Assembly: GCA_012862575.1 (NCBI GenBank) | Contig: BLSF01000138.1 | Coordinates: 1-34,696 of the forward strand | Source of the DNA: Parietichytrium sp. I65-24A | Lineage: Eukaryota > Sar > Bigyra > Thraustochytrida > Thraustochytriidae | Direction: 5' to 3' | DNA: 34,696 nucleotides | In this document: piece after piece, positions 1 to 8,602 of the stretch | Layout of the letters: the number at the start of each line of letters is the position of its first letter | How positions within the stretch are numbered: the first letter of the stretch is position 1 | Notes under the pieces: model-generated | Databases searched by the model: none | Told to the model about the DNA's origin: nothing | What the model saw: only the letters and a program-made list of their open reading frames with translations | Position numbers and translations under genes: made by a program

Positions 1-1067
1 TTTATCCGCTGCTCGAGGATATGAGTGGTGTACAATACCTCAAAATTACTCATCTTCATGTTGGTAAACGGGGGATTGGATCGCTTGCACACGCCGACCA
101 TCGCCCAGTTCCATCCATCAGAGATCAAGCCAACTGCAGTATCGTGCTCATTACTATCTGAGTCAAGAGAAGCATACGTCAAGTCGCTCAGGAACAGCCA
201 TGCGATTACTTGCGCCGCAGCCTTGTGTAATAGCAAGTCCATTGTGTTTTCCTTGAGTTTTGGCTTGTATTCAACGGGGAACACAGCACGCTTAGCCTCT
301 AATTTCGATAGTAGGACGCCGTCGCTGGTCCTTTGAGATATCACTGCAGCGTCGACATACGATGGGCCACCGCTCGAATATATCCGCCCCTCAGTCGCTT
401 CCAGATGTAAATGGAACTCGCGCTGCCCCTCCACGAACGCAGCAGTAAAAGCAGCTTCAAGAATGCTGTTTGCGAATGGCACAGTAATTTCTTTCTCATC
501 GCCACACACGGACACACGTCCTGCGAGATCGTTAGCACCACGAGAGCACTTGTTCATCTCGGCGGAAGTATTTGCCCAGATCTTATTCGTCCGCTCTCTT
601 GTGCTCTCCGACACATCCATACTTTCTAACTTCTCCATAATAGCTTTCAGACCCCCTTGCTCAAGTTTTCCGTACCTTTCCTCAAAGTTAATGACACTTT
701 GCAGCTGAGACCCTTTAAATACGAGTACATTCGCCCTCTCCGCAATAACCAAACGAACAGTAACCACTACTCGTTGCGACTCTGCATTTAATGCTCGTGC
801 CTCTGCTCTTTCTTGCTCGCGGCCTGCCTCTGCTCTTTCGCGGCCTGCTCTTTCCTGTTCCACTAACGCCTCCAGCTCCTTCACTCTCTGCAGCAACCTC
901 TCTATGTTGTGTCCATTTCCTTCAAGGCTATTGGAAGGTGTGGGCGGGGGTGGGACGTCGGTAGAGCTCAATGCTCTGGCACCTTCGCTCTTTGGGGCTT
1001 GCCCGCGGCTGCCACGACCTGAAGCTGCGCCGATGAAGCGCCGAACACCTCCAGTGATCCGACGCAT
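1..1067 (-). CDS. Coiled-coil plus PD-(D/E)XK-like nuclease (Crinkler-like), C-terminus beyond window
   Basis: Reading the minus strand from ATG 1067, the frame stays open for about 355 codons to the window edge, so the C-terminus is missing. An in-frame TGA lies five codons upstream of the ATG, which fixes the start. The order seen is: a short Arg/Gly-rich N-terminus; a Pro stretch (DVPPPPTP); a strongly charged coiled coil with ERAGRERAEA and REQERAEARA repeats; a middle region; then a domain with an acidic residue (SYVDAAV), the strand motif VEYKPKL containing E-x-K, and a helix KAAAQVIAW. D...ExK followed by a Gln-containing helix is the pattern of PD-(D/E)XK nucleases. A coiled coil plus such a domain recalls Crinkler-type proteins of oomycetes and protists. 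The family assignment is inference from motifs; catalysis is untested. There is no signal peptide. It sits beside a broken gene and repeats, so it may belong to an expandable accessory family. Confidence 0.65.
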   Translation of the reverse strand, partial: MRRITGGVRRFIGAASGRGSRGQAPKSEGARALSSTDVPPPPTPSNSLEGNGHNIERLLQRVKELEALVEQERAGRERAEAGREQERAEARALNAESQRVVVTVRLVIAERANVLVFKGSQLQSVINFEERYGKLEQGGLKAIMEKLESMDVSESTRERTNKIWANTSAEMNKCSRGANDLAGRVSVCGDEKEITVPFANSILEAAFTAAFVEGQREFHLHLEATEGRIYSSGGPSYVDAAVISQRTSDGVLLSKLEAKRAVFPVEYKPKLKENTMDLLLHKAAAQVIAWLFLSDLTYASLDSDSNEHDTAVGLISDGWNWAMVGVCKRSNPPFTNMKMSNFEVLYTTHILEQRI

Positions 1068-1123
1068 CTCGCGTTTCCTTCAAGGCTCTCAAAGGCTCTC
1101 CCTCCCTGTCTGTCTGTCTCGCC

Positions 1124-1211
1124 CTCTTTCTTCGTTCCCTCTGTGGGCGTGCGTCGCTATTCGCATTCTCTTTCCTCGTTCCCTCCGTGGGTGTGCGTTG
1201 CTATTCGCATT
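1124..1211. repeat. 44-bp tandem duplication in the leader of the nuclease-like gene
   Basis: Two adjacent 44-bp copies (1124-1167 and 1168-1211) share TCGTTCCCTC and GCTATTCGCATT. They differ at about four positions, all C/T. The pair lies 57-144 bp upstream of ATG 1067 in a pyrimidine-rich stretch. Confidence 0.8.
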
Positions 1212-1259
1212 CCCGCGCACACTCTCGCTGGAGATCTTGCACCTTAAGGCGAAATAGGC

Positions 1260-1346
1260 AGATGCCAGTACAACTTTCAGATCTCAAACACCAATTCCCG
1301 AAAAGGCTCAATTAGCACACAAACAGCTAGCAATACCAGTACAGAC
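1260..1346 (+). repeat. Left copy of a ~90-bp direct repeat
   Basis: This stretch matches 33966-34057 in the same orientation almost base for base, sharing for instance CACCAATTCCCGAAAAGG and ending in TACAGAC. Read on the plus strand both copies give peptides around TPIPEKAQL, so the repeat may derive from coding sequence. Most differences over the well-matched part are transitions. Confidence 0.85.
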
Positions 1347-1750
1347 ATAGGTAGGTACGTACGCTGAATGTCTGATTTGGTTCGCAACATGATGAAAAAA
1401 TTGAACAGATTAGAGCAAGTTGGTTTGGATTTGGGTGAGATAAGTAACCCTGAACTTTAAATCAATGTCAGTCTAAAAATCGATATAGACACAGATTTTT
1501 GAGTGACACTTTCAAAAAAAACAAAATAATAATGATTAAAAAAAACTGAAATGTCACACGAGAATAATGAGAGACATTTAAAAATATTCTTTTTTGTTGT
1601 AAGTATTAGTGTTCGGCATACTTCGGCATTCGCCGCGCTAAGTAGACACCAACGATACCAACGAACAAGAAATCTCAGAGAACAAGGAGCTGAACAGAAC
1701 AAGGAATCCCAGAGAACAAGGAATTAGTCGCCGAAATCATTGTGTCGTTC
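1347..1750. other. AT-rich intergenic stretch
   Basis: No supported gene. It is A/T-rich around 1455-1610. At about 1663-1725 there is an imperfect tandem duplication built on AGAACAAGGA. Confidence 0.6.
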
Positions 1751-3360
1751 TTACTCTTGCTCTCTTGGTTCTGTTGGAGACCTTGCTTTTGTTAGGCGCT
1801 TTGCGTTTCTGTGGTTCTTGAGATACGAACGAAATTGCGTCTCAGGGGCTGCTATTGTGTCGGTTCTAAAGTCTGGAAGGCATGCCGCTCTGTCGACCGC
1901 CCAGGCGTATTTCTGTTTGAACTCCTGACTGCGTCTTTGCATCCGAGCGAGTTCATTTTGTTTGGCATCCGGAAGAGCAGCCTTTGCAATTGCTTTGGGA
2001 ACAAATATTGCACATTCTTGTGGTGTGGTGTAAAGGGGCCATGCTAGGTAAATCTGATCCAGCGTCTCCGCTCTGGAAAGCATGGCGAGCCAAGAACCTG
2101 CGTTGACCTTGCCGTCGAGTGGGATGGAAAGATCAATAATGACTCTCTGTGGGTTACGTATTGTTGCGCACAGTTTTCTTATTAGCAGGGAAGACATCCC
2201 TGTAACCATATCGTATGCATGCGGTGCCGTCTTCAAGCCTGAAGGTTTTGGTCCGCTTCCGAAAGAGTTTCACGCAATTTGGAGGCAAGCCATCGATATG
2301 ACATGGCTTTGGCGGGGAGGAAATCTCCATCGTCATTGAAAGCGGTTGCCTCCTCAAAAAGAATACTTGCTGACCTTGTGCCAGCGCTGGCTTTTCAGGG
2401 TGAAACTCAATACCTATGGCGCGCACTTCTCCTTGATTTATCCACCCCACCCGCTCCAAGACATTTGTGAAAAGACATATTGTGCTCCATGAAAGTACAC
2501 ATGATACTTGAAGCACTCTCCCACCTTGCGAAAACATAACTCATTGACCATCAGCTACTGAGTTGCTGACAATCTTGCGTGTTTGTGTGTGTCGATGTCC
2601 AAGGAAGGCCAAACGAAAACCTACTTGCCTTGCACCAACCCTTCTGCAATTTGCATATGAACAGCCACTTCTGAGAGAACCAAATTTCTCGAGCTTAGAA
2701 ATATTGGAGGCAGATCTGGCTTGTTGAACAGCTCGAAGCCATTTGACAAGGTGCGACTATTCAGCAAGTCCGACGTCTGTTCCGACAAGACGCCGCGTCT
2801 AAGGTCCAGTACAATTTCAGCCAGCTGTCTGCCTCCCGGCGTTGGGAGGAAGCGATTCACCTCGTACAGCTGGCCATCTGGAGTCTACAAAGACCACAAC
2901 GGGTAAAAATTGCTCCTTGGTCAGAGTAAAGATCTGAGCTACGCTCTCCGCGGTCGTGTACGGCTGGATGGTCCAAGGAAGGACTTTGCTCGGCATATTC
3001 CGTGACCGGAACAGAGTTGTCCAGCGCCGCAGCGATCAGCGATCCCATTTTTTGCCACTGGGCGGGTTCGAACGTCCGAGCAAAGTCCATTCCTTGACCG
3101 GGTTTCAACCATTCCCGGATCTCGTTGCTGCGTTCTTGTGAACATAAACCTGGCGCGAGCTCCTGTGGGTCAGATTTGTGCATTCTCTGATAGATTTTGC
3201 CGAGCTTCTTCTCTTCTCTGCGCGAAGCTTCGAGAACGTGGCGTGTTGTCTCATCCGCAGCTCCAACCATACATTCCTCTGTGTCGTCGCACATGTAAGG
3301 CGCCTTGCTAACGACATTTGACAATTTCGAGGAGATTGTTGGCCCGGTGCTCGCGATCAC
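1751..3360 (-). pseudogene. Broken gene of unknown family, several frame changes
   Basis: Minus-strand coding-like blocks follow one another in different frames. Block 1 starts near 3360 and runs to about TEYAEQ (3000). Block 2 gives SKVLPWTIQPYTTAES and EQFLPVVVFVDS. Block 3 gives GQLYEVNRFLPTPGGRQ to VHMQIAEGLVQGK (to 2621). Further blocks give GECFKYHVYFHGAQYVF, EVRAIGIEFHPEKPALAQGQ, GDFLPAKAMSYRWLASKLRE, and finally a 160-residue block ending PTEPREQE at 1751. Each block reads like real protein, and the joins need single-base shifts rather than introns, except possibly about 2528-2625, where GTAGGT and TTCGCAAG could bound an intron of about 95-100 nt. I do not recognise the family. The simplest reading is a decayed gene; poor base calling is the alternative. 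The ends are approximate. Confidence 0.5.
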
Positions 3361-3787
3361 GCGCTGGTTGTTCGAGGAGCTCGTGTGAATGAATGGGGGG
3401 GGGATGGGATGTGTTCATTTTTTACGTCTCATGTTGTCATTGCGCTCCTCAGGCAAGCCTCTCCCGCAGCGTAGAACATTACTGTAATTATTGCGTACAC
3501 AAAAAAGATTTAATTTTTTCATATGGTACCATCCTTTTGATCCTATAGCCCAACTTTTTCCAGGGGTCATGACTATCTTGCCTTGCAAAATTGTAAAACG
3601 CAAGGTCTTGTTGTTTGATGAACCTGTGCGTGGCATCATAACAAGTATATTGTACGACGATATTGTAAGTACGTTCACGTGCGCACGGTACGCTTTTAAT
3701 ACTCGAGCACACGGTGCCAGTGTACCTCTGTCTGTGCTCGAGTCTCTTCGCGCCTCTTCTGTTGACGAAAGAAACAGGACCCACGAA

Positions 3788-3890
3788 TGACGTCATAAAG
3801 TTCCATGATGACGTATTCATCAAAGTCACAGGCGACGTCAGAGTGACGTTCGCGTCTCACGTCACAGAGGATGCCCTCGTCACGTATAAA
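3788..3890 (+). promoter_or_regulatory. Cluster of CRE/ATF-like TGACGTCA sites with a TATA-like box
   Basis: A perfect palindromic TGACGTCA lies at 3788-3795. Related sites are TGACGTAT 3809-3816, CGACGTCA 3833-3840, TGACGTTC 3844-3851, TCACGTCA 3857-3864 and CGTCACG near 3878. TATAAA is at 3885-3890, about 190 bp upstream of the EF-hand gene start at 4082. CRE sites bind bZIP factors in many eukaryotes; that they drive this gene is inferred from position only. Confidence 0.6.
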
Positions 3891-4028
3891 CCTGCGTCTC
3901 GAGTGCTCCCAACAACTTTCGCAGACATTGATAACATTCAATGAACATAGACACTGACAGACAAAAGTGGCAAAAGAAGCTTTTATACAATCCATTTTCC
4001 TCTTTCGTTCTTTAGAGATACCACGCCA

Positions 4029-4073
4029 CGTGTGTGTGTGTGAGAGAGAGAGAAAGAGAGAGAGAGAGAGAAA
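4029..4073 (+). repeat. (GT)n(GA)n microsatellite just before the start codon
   Basis: A GT run (4029-4042) passes into a GA run (to 4073), ending nine bases before ATG 4082. It overlaps a CACGTG E-box at 4027-4032. It probably lies in the transcript leader. Confidence 0.9.
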
Positions 4074-4081
4074 CGGGTAGC

Positions 4082-4669
4082 ATGGGCGCCGGGGGCTCGA
4101 GGGAAGATATATTACGGCGGGACGAGGTTGCCGAACTGGAGGAAATGTCTGGTTTCAGCGGGGACCAGGTTTTGGATCTATATTCCAGGTTTCGCAAACT
4201 GGACAGGTCGGGCACCGGGACGATCATGAAGGGCGACCTGCTGGGTATCCCCGAGCTCTCGATGAACCCGTTGGTGGACCGTGTGGTGGCGCACTTTGGG
4301 TTTCATGAAACTTCGCGGATCAACTTTGCCGATTTCTTGAAAATCCTGTCCGTTTTCAATGAGTGCAAGTCGCAGCGCAAGGACGACCTCGACCGACATG
4401 ATACCGAGAGGCTTCGTGTGATTTTTGCTGTGTTTGACGCGGATCAGGACTCTTTCATATCGTCCAAAGAGCTCTTCGCTCTGCTCAAGTCTATGGTCGG
4501 CATCAACATTCCAGAGGACGAGCTTCAAGAGATTGCAAACAAGGTCATTTCCGAGGTCGACGTGAGCGGTCAGGGAAGAATTTCGTTCGATATGTTCCAT
4601 AGTGCCTTCAGCGGCTCCGGCATGTCAGATGTCATCGCGGTCAACTCGTGGAAGCTCCATTCCTACTAA
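4082..4669 (+). CDS. Calcineurin B-like EF-hand protein, predicted N-myristoylated
   Basis: The 195-residue product has the length and layout of the calcineurin regulatory subunit. It begins MGAGGS, which fits the N-myristoylation pattern MGxxxS. EF1 spans residues 41-52 (D41, S43, T45, T47, final D52 instead of Glu). The phrase PELSMNPLVDRVV matches the conserved calcineurin-B segment after EF1. EF2 (about 72-83) has lost its calcium ligands. EF3 (119-130, D119/D121/D123/E130) is canonical. EF4 (160-171) ends in Met instead of Glu and is probably weak. In the family this subunit binds Ca2+ and activates the calcineurin phosphatase catalytic subunit, which is not in this window. ATG 4082 was chosen because the open frame upstream lacks an ATG and is microsatellite. 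With one good EF-hand, a divergent calcineurin B or a CHP/CIB-like protein is possible. Confidence 0.88.
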   Translation: MGAGGSREDILRRDEVAELEEMSGFSGDQVLDLYSRFRKLDRSGTGTIMKGDLLGIPELSMNPLVDRVVAHFGFHETSRINFADFLKILSVFNECKSQRKDDLDRHDTERLRVIFAVFDADQDSFISSKELFALLKSMVGINIPEDELQEIANKVISEVDVSGQGRISFDMFHSAFSGSGMSDVIAVNSWKLHSY

Positions 4670-5091
4670 ATTTTCTTGCTCTTCTGCCGTCTGAAGGAGA
4701 GAGGGGATATTGTGAAAGTAGACACCACGCGTTTAAACAGGGCGTAGGCAACTACGCAGCGCCAACAGAAGGAACGGGGACGTTTAAAAACGACAACTCG
4801 AGTCCTCTTTGTTCGCAAAAGGTTAGGACCATGTCGTCGTAAGGCAAAGTAAAGATCGCCCTTCGAAGCTCACAGAGGGTCTTGATTTTCAAATTTTGGA
4901 CCTTTCAGTGTGACTTGCACTCTTTCGCCAACCAGCGAGGGGCCCGAGAGCATGCTATATTGCTTTGTGGTATTTCAGAGAGGAGATCTTCTGAGCGAAA
5001 AGAATTCAGGTTCGATAGAAAAGCCAAAAAGAGATTTTTTCAGATTATTTTAAAAGAACTGGGATGGGAGTTGACATGCAGAGAGCAGTAT
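4670..5091. other. Intergenic region between convergent genes
   Basis: Holds the 3' ends of the calcineurin-B-like gene (plus) and the vacuolar sorting receptor (minus). One CTCGAG at 4797-4802. No additional gene is supported; plus-strand open frames here run into antisense of the receptor. Confidence 0.55.
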
Positions 5092-7078
5092 TTATATCAC
5101 GCCAACTGTGTCCGAGTTGCTGGTGGCAAACCGCGCGTAATTCCCATCTCCATTGCTGTCACGGGTAGAGAACGCCTCAAGTGGAACGTACTCGCTCAGA
5201 ATGTCACGTACCTCTTCCTGCATCTGGCGCCTTGTGTGCTTCTGGTACACGAAAATCGCTCCTCCAACGAATCCAATCACGGAGATGACAATAAAAAAGA
5301 TGGCAGCTCCTCCCATACCCCCTGAAGTGACGCACTCCGTAAGGTCTGCGACACACACAGTGGTGTGCGGGCAGTTGTAAGGCTTGCTGCTTCCAGCATA
5401 GCACTTGGCGTCGATGCAAGCCTTGAGTTGCTCAGCATCGTCCACATCTGGAACACACTTGCACATGTCAGGCAGGTAATCCTTCGCATAGCCGTCGCAA
5501 ATAGCGCGAGCCATGAAGATCCCAGTAAGCCCAAAATCAAGTCTGACGCCATTGACAGCAAGACTGGTGGTGAATATTTTTTCTTGGCCCATCTCCTCAA
5601 AAGTGGAGTCCAGGATGGAAAGGCTGCTAGTTTCTTTCTTGATGCATTCATCGACCGCAGTCCTGATGGACGATTTGGTTACAACAACGCTCATGGCTAG
5701 GTCACCACACTCACTCACCGACTTGGAGGGACGACACTTGCCATACTCGATGACATAGTTCCACCAAACATATGCGTCCTCAGTGGACGACTTGACAGCC
5801 TCCCATATACAAATCTGGCGAATATTCTCCACCATCACAGCATTCCCAGTCAAGGTTTCGTCGCCTTCGCTTTGCGCAGGCAACGCACAGAAACCCTTGC
5901 CTCCTGTTCGGTATACGCACATATCAGGGCACTGAAATTCCCAAAAATTCGTCACAAGAAAAAAGGAAAGTTCGTCAAGTGAATCGTCGTCTTGTCAGTC
6001 CTGCGTCACAATTGTCAAACACGGTCTGTCGATGCGGCAAAACTTACTCGATTCTCTTCGCACGGGAGATCGCTTGTAGAGTACGCAAAATAGCGGGGGC
6101 GAAAGGTAGAGACGCCGCGAACAGCGTCAGCAACTGACGCCAGAGTGCCAATGTCATCCGGGATCTTGTCGGAAGATAGCCAAAGCTCGTAGTTGACATT
6201 CTTCTCGATTGGCGGGATATTGAGGGTGAGTCTGACGATTAGCTTGCTGCCCGCATCACAGGTAACTCCTGGAAGACCAGCATAGTCCGCGTTTGAGCCG
6301 GCCTGGCCGGTCATTTTCAGATAACAGTCCTTGAGAATCTGGCCGTCGTACTTGGTCACGAGAAACGCAGGGATTTTGACGTCGTGGCCTTTGTTGTCGT
6401 AAGCCATGTAAGGGAGAAGGCGCTCGAGTTCACCGGTGCAAAATTGATCTTTCAAAGTTCCCCTGCAAGAGCGGTCAGAAATGTGCGGTCACCGATGTCA
6501 CGTTTGCGTTTATTAGATAATCATTCAACCACCGCTCACCAACGCCTCTCGAGCTCGCGCGCGCGCACTTCGTCACTTACCACTTGAGCTCATTAGAGTA
6601 ATAGCACTTGTTGTCTACCACGATGACGCCAGCAGCGCCGTTCGCCTGAGCGATTCTAGTTTTCTGAGCGAATGGACAGCTTCCCCGATTCACCAGGTAG
6701 ATCCTCGGCAATGTTTCATCGCTACCAACGGCCGGGACGCTTCCATACGACCCATTGTCACAAGCATCTCCGCTTACGTACTGCACATCAACACCGCCGT
6801 CGTCAGAGAGCCGCGCAAATCCACACATTGTAGCCAAGCCCAGACTTTCCGACTCGACGTAGTCAAACCGACGCAACCGCACTTACCACCACCGATCCGA
6901 TGACCTCCGACTTGCTGAAAGGCGTGCCAAACATGGCGTCCCGATGGTAAATCCCGGATTTCCGAATAGACGGTGGAAACATGTACTCCAGGTCCGTGGA
7001 CACGCTCCCATCGTCCTGCGCACTCGCCACACCGGCTAGCCCCAGCCCCAGCTTCGCCACGTTGCTCAACTTCACCAT
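5092..7078 (-). CDS. Vacuolar sorting receptor (BP-80/VSR type), four exons
   Basis: Exons on the minus strand are 7078-6887, 6780-6581, 6462-6048 and 5931-5092, giving 548 residues. The start MVKLSNVAKLGLGLAGVASAQ is a signal peptide. A protease-associated (PA) domain follows (about residues 45-120; NRGSCPFAQKTRIAQANGA, VIVVDNKCYYSNELKW). The Cys-rich lumenal part includes AYDNKGHDVKIPAFL and SDLPCEENR. One membrane span lies at about 476-498, then a cytosolic tail with YVPL (517-520), matching the YMPL (YxxPhi) sorting signal of plant VSRs. Such receptors carry soluble cargo from Golgi/TGN to vacuoles. At 548 residues it is shorter than plant VSRs (about 620), and I see no clear EGF repeats, only a compact Cys cluster before the membrane (CKCVPDVDD, CPHTTVC). 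It is the only gene here with clear introns. Confidence 0.92.
5932..6047 (-). other. Intron 3 of the vacuolar sorting receptor gene (116 nt)
   Basis: Donor GTAAGT after GAATCGA, acceptor AATTTCAG, phase 0. Splicing joins CEENR to CPDMCVY. Confidence 0.9.
6463..6580 (-). other. Intron 2 of the vacuolar sorting receptor gene (118 nt)
   Basis: Donor GTAAGT after AAGTG, acceptor TCTTGCAG, phase 2. Splicing gives the family phrase NELKWGTLKDQFC. Confidence 0.9.
6781..6886 (-). other. Intron 1 of the vacuolar sorting receptor gene (106 nt)
   Basis: Donor GTAAGT at 6886; acceptor CAG ending at 6781; phase 0. An alternative in-frame acceptor would make a 34-nt intron (6886-6853). The 106-nt form was preferred because it restores the VSR phrase GSVVYV and matches the other intron lengths. 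Confidence 0.75.
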
Positions 7079-7984
7079 CGTCCAACTCTCTCCAAAACCT
7101 CCCAAAGTCTGCAAATCACCGTCCAATCAAGTACTGCTTCCTTGGAAGCTCACGGAAATGTGAGACCGACTCGCAAATTCGCGATGCACACAGGACACAC
7201 AGGATGCCGTTTCTCGCTCGGGAGAGTGCGGGGACTGTGGGTTGAGGGCTCGAGTACTGTGGGTCGTAGTTGAAGGTTAGCAGTTTGCGTAGAGAGGGAG
7301 TGCCAGAATGAGTTGATGACTCTGACTGACTCAGTGTCTCCAAATAGGGTAGGATGGAGATCTGCGGGGAGATGTCTCGGTTTGACTAAGTGGATACGGT
7401 AAACGTTGCTTGCTATACAAATCCTCTGGAAGATGGCGTAATTAGGACAGAGATGTCGGCTGCTGTTGCCGGGTGGACGTAGGAACTTCCCCGAAAAATA
7501 TCCAACTGCATCCAGCTCCCGAAGATTACGACTTTGTTAATCGCCAATACTATCTCGAATGACTGCATGACGCAAGCAGAGAGTTTCCCACGAGAACGGA
7601 ATAGAACGAGCCTCGAAACCCCTCTATTACGAAACATTGGTCTCCCAGTTACGTGATCTGTCCGATCAATTTTAGCTACCACAGAGCTCTAACGCATTCT
7701 AAATAGTACACTCGAGTTATCCGGATCTTTGAACACTTTGAACGTTGCAACGTCCTACCAATTACCTCTATTACAAAGAACCGAGCCGACATCAGTTCCC
7801 TACCTATGGAACCGGCTGCGGGCCCTCCAACCAACTACTACGGGTGGCTTGGACCCCACTTGCTCAACATACTTTCTCAACATTCTTCAGAGTCAATCTC
7901 AAACATACCACTGGTACTTAAAAAGCGAGAGTCTGTTTCGTCTGTTTCAACGGCCGGGGACAGCAGCACGTAACGCAGGCCTCC
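7079..7984. other. Divergent intergenic region upstream of the receptor gene
   Basis: Separates the receptor (minus) from the small plus-strand gene. CTCGAG at 7249-7254 (followed by TACTGTG, a context repeated at 33470) and 7711-7716. Open frames here lack ATG starts and recognisable domains, so none was called. Confidence 0.5.
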
Positions 7985-8311
7985 ATGAGACGCGGGAGAG
8001 GCGTGGTGGAGCCGTACGCGGAGCCCGCGGACAGGCAGGGGTGCACCGGGGACCCTACGGACTCTACGGACTCTACGGACCCCAAGGAGAAGGGTGAAGA
8101 ACGAGCGCCGCTGCTGCAAAGCAGGACTGCGCAGGGGCGCGGCGTGGCGGGCATCGGCCCGGCGAGACCACAGGTGCTGCGGAGGAGCAGGGCGAGGAGA
8201 GAGGCGGTGGAGTGGGGACCCATTTTGGCGGCGGTGGCGATGGTTGGGCTGATCAAGTTGGTGTATGATTACGAACAGAACGTGCTGGAGTGGATGAGAC
8301 GGTGGTTCTGA
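7985..8311 (+). CDS. Small hypothetical protein with a C-terminal membrane segment
   Basis: The frame encodes 108 residues from ATG 7985. The N-terminal two thirds is polar and Arg/Gly/Pro-rich, with TDSTDSTD encoded by a 9-bp DNA repeat (8050-8081). A hydrophobic helix at about residues 77-94 (GPILAAVAMVGLIKLVY) is followed by a short tail ending MRRWF. No signal peptide, so the layout suggests a tail-anchored protein. The sequence is GC-rich like neighbouring genes, but the opposite strand is also open here, so coding status rests on the ATG, the clean hydrophobic helix and its divergent placement from the receptor gene. No family recognised. Confidence 0.45.
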   Translation: MRRGRGVVEPYAEPADRQGCTGDPTDSTDSTDPKEKGEERAPLLQSRTAQGRGVAGIGPARPQVLRRSRARREAVEWGPILAAVAMVGLIKLVYDYEQNVLEWMRRWF

Positions 8312-8449
8312 GTGCTCGGAGCTCCACAAGTGCTGGAATGTGTGTCTCAGTCAAGTTTGCTATTTGCTGGGAGGAAGGAGACGTATGGTCGGGTCTGTCA
8401 CAGTAGCCCAGAAAAGAGGCGTTTTGATTGAATGGCGCTCGAATGCTGG

Positions 8450-8476
8450 TGTTGTTGTTGTTGTTGTTGTTGTTGT
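8450..8476 (+). repeat. (GTT)n microsatellite
   Basis: About nine GTT units followed by a T run, between the 3' ends of the small plus-strand gene and the large minus-strand gene. Confidence 0.9.
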
Positions 8477-8602
8477 TTTTTAACGTGCGCTGTTGGTAAG
8501 CACGCGAAAGTTAGAAGTTTAATTGGGCGGTGAAGCTTCCCCTATTCGGACTGTGCGATATGTTGAAAAAATATTGGTAGTGTTCATGTATTACTGTGCT
8601 AT

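Larger units (their letters stand above)
3361..4081. other. Intergenic and promoter region upstream of the calcineurin-B-like gene
   Basis: No supported coding sequence. The left half (3361-3690) is featureless apart from short A/T runs. The right half carries CTCGAG sites (3702, 3737, 3898), the CRE-like cluster and a TATA-like box, annotated separately. Confidence 0.6.

Noticed and set aside
3060-3078. GGTTCGAA resembling a tRNA B box
   Set aside because: No matching A box or cloverleaf around it; it lies within the broken minus-strand gene.
4882-5325. 147-codon plus-strand frame at the 3' end of the receptor gene
   Set aside because: Overlaps the receptor's last exon in antisense and has no recognisable domain.
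7877-8329. Two minus-strand open frames opposite the small plus-strand gene
   Set aside because: No start context or domain; the plus frame has an ATG and a clean hydrophobic helix.
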